DNA from: Methyloversatilis sp.
GTDB lineage: Bacteria > Pseudomonadota > Gammaproteobacteria > Burkholderiales > Rhodocyclaceae
Direction: 5' to 3'
DNA length: 64,000 nucleotides
NCBI RefSeq assembly: GCF_030698125.1
Contig: NZ_JAUYNV010000033.1
Coordinates: 1 to 64,000 of the forward strand
Positions 33,620 through 43,063 of the stretch are shown here, in pieces. The position numbers were made by a program, and so were the translations under genes. Below the pieces are notes generated by a model that was not told the DNA's origin, did not search any database, and saw nothing but the letters and a program-made list of their open reading frames with translations. The first letter of the stretch is position 1; each line of letters opens with the position of its first letter.

Positions 33620-35797
33620 ATGCAGGACACTCCCCGCGACATGGTGGTTCGCGAGCAATCCGCCTCACCCGCGGACGCGGTCCCCCTGCGCGCGCTGATT
33701 GTCGAAGACAATCCTGTTGACCTGTGCGTGCTTCTGGTCCGCCTGAGGGCCGGTGGCTACGACGTCACGTCGGTGTGCGTCGAAACCGAAAGGGCACTGG
33801 CCGACGCGCTGGCGAGCGCGCGTTGGGACATCGTCATCAGCGACTACCTGCTGCCGACCTTCAATGGCCTGGACGCGCTGGACATCGTCAAGCGATTTGA
33901 CCCCGATCTGCCGCTGATCATCGTATCGGGCGGCATCGGCGAGGACATTGCGGTCGCGGCAATGCGGGCGGGCGCACAGGACTACCTGCTGAAGAAGAAC
34001 CTGCAGCGCCTGCCGGCCATCATCGACCGCGAACTGAAGAAGGCGGCGGCGCGGCACAAACAGATGGCGGCGAATGCCGTGCTGCGCGAGAGCGAACTGC
34101 GCCTGCAGAGCATCCTCGCCACCCTCGAAGACATCATCTGGTCGATCGATCTCAGGACGCAGCGACTGGTCTATCTCAACCCGGCTGCGGTCAATATCTA
34201 CGGCGTACCGGCGGAGGCATTCCTCGACGGCCGCGTCGACTGGCTCGACATGGTGCACCCGGACGACCGCGAGCGCATGCGCCATTCACTCAAGGATGTG
34301 TCGAAGGTCGGCAGTCTGGCGAGCGAGTACCGCATCGTGCGCCCCGATGGCGAGGTACGCTGGATACACGACCGCGCGCGCGTGGTGTGCAACGAATCGG
34401 GCGCGCGCGCGCGCGTCGACGGCATCGCCCGCGACGTGACCGAGCACAAGTTCAGCGAAGCCAAGCTTTTCCAGGCGGCGAACTTCGACGCCCTGACCGG
34501 CCTGCCCAACCGCGCCATGCTGAGTGATCGTCTCAATCGAGCGCTGATCCGCCAGGCCGACGGAAAGACCATGCTGGCCGTGCTGTTCGTCGACATCGAC
34601 CGCTTCAAGGTCATCAACGACAGCATGGGCCACGACGCCGGCGACGAACTGCTGCGCCAGATCACCGAGCGCCTGTCGCACGCCCTGCGGGCGAGCGACA
34701 CGCTGGCCCGCCAGGGCGGCGACGAATTCGTCATCGTGCTGCCCGACCTGCAGCGCGCGGCCGACGCCGAAACGGTGTGCCGCAACCTGATGCGCGCCAT
34801 CGAGCCGCCGGTCGAACTGCTCGGCCATCCGATCTACTGCACCGCCAGCATGGGCGTGGCCCTGTTCCCGACCGACGGTGCGGACGCCGGCACGCTGCTC
34901 AAGCACGCCGACCTCGCGATGTACCGGGCGAAGAAGGAAGGGCGCAACACGCTGCGCTTCTACAACCCGGAAGAAGGCGGCGCGGCCAACAACCGGCTCG
35001 AGCTGGAACGCGAACTGCGTGCCGCGCTGGCCAACGATGAATTCGAGCTGCACTATCAGCCGAAGGTCGACCTGACGCGCGACGGGCGCATCGCCGGCTT
35101 CGAGGCGCTGGTGCGCTGGCGCCACCCGCACCGCGGCCTGCTGTCGCCGCTGGAATTCATACCGCTGGCCGAAGAGACCGGCCTGATCGTGCCGATCGGC
35201 ACCTGGGTACTGCGCCAGGCCTGCGCCCAGGCGCGCATCTGGGTGAACGAATTCGGCCCGCACCTGCGCATGGCGGTGAATCTGTCGGCGCGCCAGTTCG
35301 CCGGCAGTGATCTGGTTGAAACCGTCACCAGCGCGCTGCGCGACAGCGGTCTCGACGCCGGCAATCTGGAAGTCGAAATCACCGAATCGCTGCTCATGCA
35401 GGACGCCGGGAAATCGGTACGCGTGCTGCGCCAGATCAAGGACATGGGTGTGTCGATCGCGGTGGACGACTTCGGTACCGGCTATTCCAGCCTTGCCTAC
35501 CTGAAGCGCTTTCCGCTGGACGTGATCAAGATCGACAGTTCTTTCGTACGCGACATTTCCGACGACCCGGATGACGCCGCGATCTGCGCCTCCATTCTCG
35601 CCATGGCCCACGCGCTGCGCATGGAAGTCGTCGCCGAAGGCGTCGAAACGATGCCCCAGCTTGCCTTCCTGCAGGAACACCGCTGCCAGGTCATGCAGGG
35701 CTACCTGTTCAGCCGCCCGCTGCCGGCGGCCGACGCAACCGTGCTGCTCGCCAGCAAGCGCCGCCAGCCGCTCAGCAGCTCAGTCGCTACACAATAG
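33620..35797 (+). CDS. Response regulator-PAS-GGDEF-EAL protein
   Basis: ALIVEDNPVDLCVLLVRL; RASDTLARQGGDEF; GFEALVRWRHPHRGLL; DDFGTGYSSLAYLKRFPLDVIKID. Confidence 0.95.
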   Translation: MQDTPRDMVVREQSASPADAVPLRALIVEDNPVDLCVLLVRLRAGGYDVTSVCVETERALADALASARWDIVISDYLLPTFNGLDALDIVKRFDPDLPLIIVSGGIGEDIAVAAMRAGAQDYLLKKNLQRLPAIIDRELKKAAARHKQMAANAVLRESELRLQSILATLEDIIWSIDLRTQRLVYLNPAAVNIYGVPAEAFLDGRVDWLDMVHPDDRERMRHSLKDVSKVGSLASEYRIVRPDGEVRWIHDRARVVCNESGARARVDGIARDVTEHKFSEAKLFQAANFDALTGLPNRAMLSDRLNRALIRQADGKTMLAVLFVDIDRFKVINDSMGHDAGDELLRQITERLSHALRASDTLARQGGDEFVIVLPDLQRAADAETVCRNLMRAIEPPVELLGHPIYCTASMGVALFPTDGADAGTLLKHADLAMYRAKKEGRNTLRFYNPEEGGAANNRLELERELRAALANDEFELHYQPKVDLTRDGRIAGFEALVRWRHPHRGLLSPLEFIPLAEETGLIVPIGTWVLRQACAQARIWVNEFGPHLRMAVNLSARQFAGSDLVETVTSALRDSGLDAGNLEVEITESLLMQDAGKSVRVLRQIKDMGVSIAVDDFGTGYSSLAYLKRFPLDVIKIDSSFVRDISDDPDDAAICASILAMAHALRMEVVAEGVETMPQLAFLQEHRCQVMQGYLFSRPLPAADATVLLASKRRQPLSSSVATQ

Positions 35798-36299
35798 CCA
35801 TCGGCTGCCCGGGTGACCCCATCGCCCGATCCACCACGAACGCCACACCGGAACGTCAGGGCAGGTCGTCGTCGTCCAGCGGCGTCCACGAGGCCAAGAG
35901 GCGGTTTTGCTCCGCTTCAAGCTCCGCGATCTGTGCGACCGCGTGCGCCGGAGCAGGATCATTGTTGTGGTCCGGGGCGGTAGCGCCGGTCAGGCAGCAC
36001 GGCAAACCAGCGGCTTCGGCTGCGTGGCTCGATAAGTGCTTTGTCCAAGCTGAGGGAGTGCCGCACATGGCGACGGCAGGTCCGGGCAATCCTGCCCGCA
36101 CCACGTCGATCAACCGCTGATTCCATCGCGTCTTGCGCAACGCAAGGCCGGCCGCGCGCCTTTGCTTGAAGACCTGCTAACGACTCTGCCCGAGCGACAT
36201 TTTCGCGCCAGGCTCTGTTGTCCTTCCACCGCTTTCGCCCCCGAAAGAACTCCCCCGCGATGGCACTTCAGCCAGCTGACGGGATCAACAGGACACGCC

Positions 36300-36830
36300 A
36301 TGACTGCCACCACCGAATCCCCCGCGTTTCAGCGCCTTGAAGCTGAAGGTCGTCTGCAGAAGCCCGCACTCAAAGGGTCCACGCACCTGCCCGGCCGTTT
36401 CGGCTTCCGCGGTGAAATCACCCTGACGACCGAACCGCCCGTGGTGCTCAAGGAGACCATTGCCGTGGCGGACAACGGCGAAGCGACCCTTTCGTTTCTC
36501 GCAGGTTCGCTGCCGTCCTTCAAAGCGCTGCCCGCATTGATTGCGGCCCTGGGCCCCAATATCAAGGCGGGCGGCAAATACTTCATCTATGTGTCCGACC
36601 TCGATCGCGCATCGCGCTACCAGATCGAATTCGACGGCGTGTCGGTCTATGTGCTGCCGATCGATGACACCTCGGTGTACAACGAACTGATCGACTTCCT
36701 GTACCTCGACAAGACGAAGATGAAGAAGATGGATACGGCCGAAAAGGTCGATACCATCGCCGACGGAGCGCTCAAGTACGCCCAGGTCTACGAAGTCATC
36801 ACCTACGAAGAAGGGCTGAAGCGGCTCTGA
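36300..36830 (+). CDS. Hypothetical protein
   Basis: 176 aa from ATG 36300; MTATTESPAFQRLEAEGRLQKPALKGSTHLPGRFGFRGE; compositionally protein-like, no family recognised. Confidence 0.65.
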   Translation: MTATTESPAFQRLEAEGRLQKPALKGSTHLPGRFGFRGEITLTTEPPVVLKETIAVADNGEATLSFLAGSLPSFKALPALIAALGPNIKAGGKYFIYVSDLDRASRYQIEFDGVSVYVLPIDDTSVYNELIDFLYLDKTKMKKMDTAEKVDTIADGALKYAQVYEVITYEEGLKRL

Positions 36831-37217
36831 ACAGGCCGCCGCCCTGTCGGGTTGGCGACGCACGCATTGTCGCCAATCACGACAATCCAGCGTGAAGACC
36901 AGGCGGGATCGACGCCGCGGGCAGAGCGCCGCACATACAGTGGCCGCTGATCAGGCTTTGCCCGGGAATGCCGATCTCTGCTGCAAGTGATTTGAATCGT
37001 ATCCTCGTCAAACCCGATCGTGGTCCGCTTCTTGAGTTGTGCAGCCGGGGTTCTTCGCCGCTTTCGAGAAGTCGTATTCGGGGCGCGAGGTCAACAATGA
37101 TCCGTGCCGCACCCGAATATACCAAAGAGATTTTTCGGTCGAGAAATCCGCGTTGCCTTGCAGGTCAGCACCGAGGCGTGCTGTACACTTCGGCCAACCT
37201 CCTTCCGATCACACTTC

Positions 37218-39149
37218 GTGTCAGACATTCCCACCACCTTTGCCGTCGACGGCCCGCTTGCCCGGGCGATCGAAGGCTTCACGCCGCGTGCGCAGCAGAC
37301 GGAAATGGCCGAGCGGGTGGCGGCGGCGATCGAACAGCGCGGGGTGCTGGTGGTCGAGGCGGGCACCGGGACGGGCAAGACCTACGCTTATCTCGTGCCG
37401 GCGCTGCTGTCCGGCACCAAGGTGATCGTGTCGACCGGCACCAAGACGCTGCAGGACCAGTTGTTCCAGCGCGACCTGCCGACGGTGCGCGGCGCGCTCG
37501 GCGTGCCGGTGACCATCGCGCTGCTGAAGGGGCGCGCCAACTATCTGTGCCACTACCACCTCGAACGGTCCCTGCACGACGGCCGGCTCGGCTCGCGCGA
37601 AGAGGCCGGGCATCTGCAGTCCATCGCGCGCTGGGCCAAGGTGACGAGCAGCGGCGACAAGGCGCAATGCACCGAGGTGCCGGAAGAGTCGGGCGCCTGG
37701 CAGCTGGCCACGTCGACGCGCGACAACTGTCTGGGCCAGGATTGCCCGAACGCGAAGGAATGTTTCGTGACCGCGGCGCGGCGCGAGGCGATGGAGGCGG
37801 ACGTGGTGGTGGTCAATCACCATCTGTTCTTCGCCGACCTGATGCTGCGTGACGAGGGCGTGGCCGAACTGCTGCCGGCCTGCAATGCGGTGGTGTTCGA
37901 CGAAGCGCATCAGCTGGCGGAAACCGCCAGCCTGTTCTTCGGCGAGTCGGTATCGACTTCGCAGCTGCTGGAACTGGCGCGCGACACGCGTGCCGAGGCG
38001 GTCATCAACGCCAAGGATTTCAAGCAGTTGCCCGAAGCCGCCGAGCGCATGGCCAAGGCGGCGCGCGACCTGCGGCTGGTGTTCCGCGAAGAGAATGTGC
38101 GGCTGTCGGCGGTGCAGATCGACGAACGCGCCGCGTTCGCGCCGGCGCTGGCCACCGTGCTGGACGCCTTGCGCGAGCTGGCCGGCGTGCTCGAAACCCA
38201 GGCCGGGCGCAGCGAGGGGCTGGAAAAGTGCTGGCAGCGCTCGCTCGATCTGGTGGCGCGCATCGAACGCTGGCAGAAGCCTGACCAGCCCGACCGCGTG
38301 CGCTGGGCCGAGGTGTATACGCAGGCGCTGGCGCTGAACGCCACGCCGCTGTCGGTGGCCGACATTTTCCGGCGCCAGATGGAAGACAACCCGCGGGCGT
38401 GGATATTCACGTCGGCTACGCTGGCGGTCGGCGGCGACTTCGGCCATTACTGCGGCGAACTGGGCCTGGCCGGCGCCGAGACCGCGCAGTGGGGCAGCCC
38501 GTTCAACTACGGCGAACAGGCGCTGCTGTATGCGCCCGAAAACATGCCCGAGCCGTCCGCGCCCACCTACGCCGAAGCGGTGGCGCGCACTGCCTGGCCG
38601 CTGATCAAGGCCTGCCGCGGTGGCGTGTTCGTGCTGTGCACCTCGCTGCGCGCGATGAAGCGCATCCATGAACTGATCGAGGACAAGCTGTCGGCCTACG
38701 ATCCTGACCGCCCGCTGCTGATGCAGGGCCAGGCCACGCGCAGCGAGCTGCTCGAGCGGCACCGCGCCGCCGGCAACGCGGTGCTGGTCGCCAGCCAGAG
38801 TTTCTGGGAAGGCGTGGATGTGCGTGGCGACGCGCTGCAGCTGGTCATCATCGACAAGCTGCCGTTCGCACCGCCGGACGACCCGGTATTGTCGGCGCGC
38901 ATCGAACACATGAAGCGCGAAGGCCGCAACGCCTTCATGGATTACCAGCTGCCGCATGCCGTGATCAGCATGAAGCAGGGCGCCGGCCGGTTGATCCGCG
39001 ACGAGCGCGACCACGGTGTGCTCGTCGTGTGCGACCCGCGCCTGATCGACAAGCACTACGGCAAGACCATCTGGCGCAGCCTGCCGCCGATGCGCCGCAC
39101 GCGCAGCGAAGACGTGGCGGTGCAGTTTCTGGAAAGCCTGGGCGGCTGA
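37218..39149 (+). CDS. DinG/YoaA-family ATP-dependent helicase
   Basis: VVEAGTGTGKTYAYLVPALLSG Walker A; VVFDEAHQL DEAH; CLGQDCPNAKECF Fe-S; SFWEGVDVRGD; QGAGRLIRDERD. Confidence 0.93.
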   Translation: MSDIPTTFAVDGPLARAIEGFTPRAQQTEMAERVAAAIEQRGVLVVEAGTGTGKTYAYLVPALLSGTKVIVSTGTKTLQDQLFQRDLPTVRGALGVPVTIALLKGRANYLCHYHLERSLHDGRLGSREEAGHLQSIARWAKVTSSGDKAQCTEVPEESGAWQLATSTRDNCLGQDCPNAKECFVTAARREAMEADVVVVNHHLFFADLMLRDEGVAELLPACNAVVFDEAHQLAETASLFFGESVSTSQLLELARDTRAEAVINAKDFKQLPEAAERMAKAARDLRLVFREENVRLSAVQIDERAAFAPALATVLDALRELAGVLETQAGRSEGLEKCWQRSLDLVARIERWQKPDQPDRVRWAEVYTQALALNATPLSVADIFRRQMEDNPRAWIFTSATLAVGGDFGHYCGELGLAGAETAQWGSPFNYGEQALLYAPENMPEPSAPTYAEAVARTAWPLIKACRGGVFVLCTSLRAMKRIHELIEDKLSAYDPDRPLLMQGQATRSELLERHRAAGNAVLVASQSFWEGVDVRGDALQLVIIDKLPFAPPDDPVLSARIEHMKREGRNAFMDYQLPHAVISMKQGAGRLIRDERDHGVLVVCDPRLIDKHYGKTIWRSLPPMRRTRSEDVAVQFLESLGG

Positions 39150-39265
39150 GCGCTTCGCGATTTTCCTGAGTCGCGGTTGCGCGGATTTCCCGATCCGCGC
39201 CGCGCCCCGCGCGCTGGTCTGGACTTGGTCTAAACTCGTGGTTCCGAAGTCCGGGAGGTGTCGCC

Positions 39266-40423
39266 ATGTTGCGCGAAGCACTTTTCAGGGCGCCGCCGCA
39301 GGACGTCGCCCGTTCGTCGAAATTCCGCGTGCTGTCAGGGCTGCTGGCGCAGGCCGGCATCGAAGCGGACGGACCGGAACCGTGGGACATGCGCATCCAT
39401 TCGCCGGACCTGCCGGCGCGCCTGCTCGCGCAGGGCAGCCTCGGGTTGGGCGAAAGCTATATGGATGGTGAATGGGACGCCGACCGTCTCGACGAATTCT
39501 TCGCCCGGCTGCTGCGGGCACGTCTGGGCGAGCGCGTGCAGCCGGCGCGCATCGTCATGCACGCGCTCAGCGCTCACCTGTTCAACCGCCAGACGCGGCG
39601 GCGCGCCTGGCAGGTCGGCCAGCGTCACTACGATCTGGGCAACGATTTTTACGCGGCCATGCTCGATCCGCGCATGACCTATACCTGCGCCTACTGGAAG
39701 GACGCCGATAACCTCGCATCTGCGCAGGATGCCAAACTCGATCTGGTGTGCCGCAAGCTCAAGCTCGAACCCGGCATGCGTCTGCTCGACATCGGCTGCG
39801 GCTGGGGCAGCCTGATCGGCTACGCGGCCGAGCACTACGGTGTGGAATGTGTCGGCGTGACCGTGTCGCGCGAACAGATGGAGTGGGCGCGCGCACGCTA
39901 CGCAGGGCTGCCGGTGGCGTTCCGGCTGCAGGACTATCGCGAGGTCGACGAGGCCTTCGACCGGGTGGCCAGCATCGGCATGTTCGAGCATGTCGGGCGC
40001 AAGAACTTCCGTACCTTCATGCAGGTGGCGCGGCGCTGTCTGCATCCGGACGGCCTGCTGCTGTTGCACACGATAGGCAAGAACACGCGGCGTGGCGCGA
40101 CCGACCCCTGGATAGACCGCTACATCTTCCCCAACGGCGACCTGCCGGCGGTCGACCAGATCGGCCACTCGCTCGAGGATCTGTTCGTGGTCGAAGACCT
40201 GCACAACTTCGGCGCCGACTACGACCGCACGCTGATGGCCTGGCATGGCAATTTCGACGCTGCCTGGCCACAGTTTGCCGACCGGCTCGGCGAGCGCTTT
40301 CGCCGCATGTGGCGCTATTACCTGCTGTCGTGCGCCGGTGCGTTCCGCGCACGCGACATCCAGCTCTGGCAGTGGGTGTTGTCGCCGGCCGGCGTGCCCG
40401 GCGGCTATCGCCGCATCAGCTGA
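39266..40423 (+). CDS. cfa: Cyclopropane-fatty-acyl-phospholipid synthase
   Basis: HYDLGNDFYAAMLDPRMTYTCAYW; LLDIGCGWGSLIGYAAEHYGVECVGVTVSREQ; SIGMFEHVGRKN. Confidence 0.95.
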   Translation: MLREALFRAPPQDVARSSKFRVLSGLLAQAGIEADGPEPWDMRIHSPDLPARLLAQGSLGLGESYMDGEWDADRLDEFFARLLRARLGERVQPARIVMHALSAHLFNRQTRRRAWQVGQRHYDLGNDFYAAMLDPRMTYTCAYWKDADNLASAQDAKLDLVCRKLKLEPGMRLLDIGCGWGSLIGYAAEHYGVECVGVTVSREQMEWARARYAGLPVAFRLQDYREVDEAFDRVASIGMFEHVGRKNFRTFMQVARRCLHPDGLLLLHTIGKNTRRGATDPWIDRYIFPNGDLPAVDQIGHSLEDLFVVEDLHNFGADYDRTLMAWHGNFDAAWPQFADRLGERFRRMWRYYLLSCAGAFRARDIQLWQWVLSPAGVPGGYRRIS

Positions 40424-40432
40424 AGCTGCGCA

Positions 40433-40840
40433 TCAACCGGCATTGAAGTACTGGCGGATCGCCTCGTCGGAGGTGTGGGTGTTCAGTTCGCTGACGTTGA
40501 TCGACAGGCTGCCGGTGGCCCACAGGCAGTGCTTGCGGAACCACGCATAGAGCTCGTCCGAAGCCTTGTCGATCGCGCCCAGGCGGCCCGACTCGATCAG
40601 GTATTGCAGCGCGCGGTCGGCGCCGGGGGGGTGCTCGGTCACGGCGCGATGCTTTTCGAGCGGCTGGAACAGGCGGCCCACATCGAGTGCGGTGACCGAT
40701 TGCGGGCGCTCGGCCAGACGGCGCTCCAGCCTGTCGATTGCGGCCGTCCACGACGGGCTGAGTTTGAAGCGCTTGCGCAGACTTGCGATCCAGTTTTGCA
40801 GAAGCGCAACATAGGTTTGTTCGGTGGCCTTGTCGCTCAT
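40433..40840 (-). CDS. Hypothetical protein
   Basis: 135 aa ORF MSDKATEQTYVALLQNWIASLRKRFKLSPSW; convergent with cfa. Confidence 0.6.
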   Translation of the reverse strand: MSDKATEQTYVALLQNWIASLRKRFKLSPSWTAAIDRLERRLAERPQSVTALDVGRLFQPLEKHRAVTEHPPGADRALQYLIESGRLGAIDKASDELYAWFRKHCLWATGSLSINVSELNTHTSDEAIRQYFNAG

Positions 40841-41135
40841 CGTGTTGGCGTTATCCTTATGTCCGGTCGCCGGTGACGCGGGCTTTCAGCCGACGCCATC
40901 CAGTCCGCTTTTACGGTCGAGCTTCTATCTGGCTTGAGCAACGGGTGAGCAGGTTGGCACGGCGAATCGAATATCTGCTCGCGCGATGTGCTCCGCCGCG
41001 CTTCATCACGGTAGCGGCCCGGTTCATCGTGAATGATGGCGCCACGAAAGCCGTTTTTCGGTCTTCGGACAGGCATCCGGTACGTCCCAGGCGGGGTATC
41101 CGGATTTTGTGGTCTCAATCTACCGGTTACGCACC

Positions 41136-41345
41136 ATGGTGTTCGAAGTCTACGGCCGGTTCGAGGTCGAGGTTTGCGAAGAGTCGGGGGCGTGGGTCGC
41201 CTACCGGCTGGGGCCCGGCATGCGTCATCGCGACTATGACGTGTCCTTCCCGCGCGGGCTCGCCGAAGACCGGTTGGCCGAGGTGCTGACCCACAGCTTC
41301 CAGGACCTCGCTTCGCCGGGGCTGAACGTGCGGCGCGTCCGCTGA
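41136..41345 (+). CDS. Small hypothetical protein
   Basis: MVFEVYGRFEVEVCEESGAWVAYRLGPGMRHRDYDVSFPRGLAEDRLAEVLTHSFQDLASPGLNVRRVR. Confidence 0.55.
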   Translation: MVFEVYGRFEVEVCEESGAWVAYRLGPGMRHRDYDVSFPRGLAEDRLAEVLTHSFQDLASPGLNVRRVR

Positions 41346-41369
41346 AAGCTGTCGTCCTTCGCACCTGCC

Positions 41370-42458
41370 ATGTTCGCCTCCCTCGCGCGCACCCCGGATT
41401 CGCTCGGTACATTCGGCCTGGTCTTCTGGGGCGGCGTGCTGCTGGCGCTGCTGATCGCCGTCGGCGTACTGATCGTGATCGAACAGCGCATGTTCCGGGC
41501 GCGCGGCAAGGGCGGCGGTGCGCTGTTCGTGCGCCTGTGTTCCTTGCCCATCCTCGCCCTGACCGTGGTCGCCGTACTGTTCGCCGCGCGCGCAGTGTCG
41601 GGCATGGAAGGCCTGGCGGTGTTCTATGCCGCACTGCTCACGCTGGCGCCACTGCTGTGGTTCGGTCTGCACGGGCTGGCCGGGTGGCTCGCCTCACCGC
41701 GGCTGGGTCGGGGTGAAAGTGCATGGCTGGCGGTCAGCGGTCTGCTGATGCTGTTGTCGCCGGTCGGCATCATCAGCGCGCTGCAGATGCCTTACTTCCA
41801 TCTGGTTCGCCTGATCGACGGCGCACGCGTGGCAGCAACCGATCAGCGGCCGCTGCCGCATGACGTGCGGCCGGTGCTGCGTTTCCGGCTGGCCGCCGTC
41901 GGCGGCGGCACCGGCGACCTCCTTGTTCAGTCGCTGCGTGCGCCGGCGGGTGTGACGGTCGAGCGCGTCGAAGCGATGTCGGGCGGTCACTGGGCGGACA
42001 CCGCGACACAGATGCATGCGTACATGTGCCGCAACGGCGCAGACCTGCATTTCGCATGGCGGCCCGGCACCGCGCTGCCACGGCTCAGGCTGTTCTGGCG
42101 TGACGCCTCCGGTACCGCACTGACCGAGTTCCAGCCCGCCGATCCGGTCGTGCTGCCGCCGGCGGCGGACTTCGTGCCGCGCTGGCGCGGCAATGGCGTC
42201 GATCTGCCGGCGCCATTGCCGCGCGACCTCGTGACCGTCAGCGATCAGAAGGACGCAGGCGGCTATTTCCGTGCGCTGCCGGTCAGCCTCGATCGCGCAC
42301 ATGACTGCTTGCTCAGCGGTGACCGCCTTGCTGTGGCGCCTTCAGGTGATGCAGCAAGCGCGCTGCGGATTTCGGTCGACCTCGCGGCGACCGACCGCGG
42401 ATTGCGTGCGGAGTATGCAAAGCCCGATCCCCGTGACCGTAATGCGAGGGCGCTGTGA
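41370..42458 (+). CDS. Hypothetical membrane protein
   Basis: N-terminal hydrophobic segments GTFGLVFWGGVLLALLIAVGVLIVIE; LPILALTVVAVLFAARAV; soluble C-terminus. Confidence 0.7.
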   Translation: MFASLARTPDSLGTFGLVFWGGVLLALLIAVGVLIVIEQRMFRARGKGGGALFVRLCSLPILALTVVAVLFAARAVSGMEGLAVFYAALLTLAPLLWFGLHGLAGWLASPRLGRGESAWLAVSGLLMLLSPVGIISALQMPYFHLVRLIDGARVAATDQRPLPHDVRPVLRFRLAAVGGGTGDLLVQSLRAPAGVTVERVEAMSGGHWADTATQMHAYMCRNGADLHFAWRPGTALPRLRLFWRDASGTALTEFQPADPVVLPPAADFVPRWRGNGVDLPAPLPRDLVTVSDQKDAGGYFRALPVSLDRAHDCLLSGDRLAVAPSGDAASALRISVDLAATDRGLRAEYAKPDPRDRNARAL

Positions 42459-42529
42459 GCGCTGCAACATGATCTGCCCGCGGCGGTGGTGTACTCTTCA
42501 TTGCATTCATCCTCTGTGCACCGATCACG

Positions 42530-43063
42530 ATGAAAACCCTCTACGAAGCGGCCAGCCTCGTCGAAGCCTATCTGCTGAAGGACCTGCTGGCACAGGAAGG
42601 CGTGCCCGCCGTGATTCACGGTGAGTTCCTGCAGGGCGGCATGGGCGAATTGCCGGCTGCCGGCCTGGTCCGGCTGATGGTGGATGATCACCACTATGAC
42701 GCGGGGCGTGCCGTCATCGAGCGCTGGGAAACCAGCACGATCAGCGGCATTGCCGACGCGCCGCGGCAGTCGACCCGGGACGACGCGTCGCCAGTTGGCG
42801 AGCAGTCCGAGCATCGGCAGCCACACCATCCCCCGCAGCGGCGGCGCGATGGCCGCAACCCCTACGGCATGTGGATCGCCGTGGCCGTGGTGGCGACGGC
42901 TTGCTGGCTGTATGCGCGCGCGGTCGAGGCGGTCGAGGTGGTCCACGTTGTCGACGTTGTCGATATCGACGGTCGCATCGACGGCCGTGCTACGAACGCC
43001 GGCGTGCACCACCCGGTGCCGCCGTCCGCGCCTGGAAACGGCGCCGCGCTGCGCTTGCGCTGA
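42530..43063 (+). CDS. DUF2007-like protein
   Basis: MKTLYEAASLVEAYLLKDLLAQEGVPAVIHGEFLQGGMGELPAAGLVRLMV; C-terminal TM and low-complexity tail. Confidence 0.75.
   Translation: MKTLYEAASLVEAYLLKDLLAQEGVPAVIHGEFLQGGMGELPAAGLVRLMVDDHHYDAGRAVIERWETSTISGIADAPRQSTRDDASPVGEQSEHRQPHHPPQRRRDGRNPYGMWIAVAVVATACWLYARAVEAVEVVHVVDVVDIDGRIDGRATNAGVHHPVPPSAPGNGAALRLR

Noticed and set aside
34395-34420. GC dinucleotide run (gcgcgcgcgcgcgcg)
   Set aside because: Encodes ARAR within a PAS/PAC domain in frame; ordinary in GC-rich genomes and too short to argue phase variation.
35856-36140. 94-aa minus ORF downstream of the GGDEF-EAL gene
   Set aside because: Possibly real, but no homology recognised and no clear ribosome-binding site; left unannotated.
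37221-39281. 686-aa antisense ORF opposite the DinG-like helicase
   Set aside because: Sense frame has intact helicase motifs; the antisense is compositional noise.
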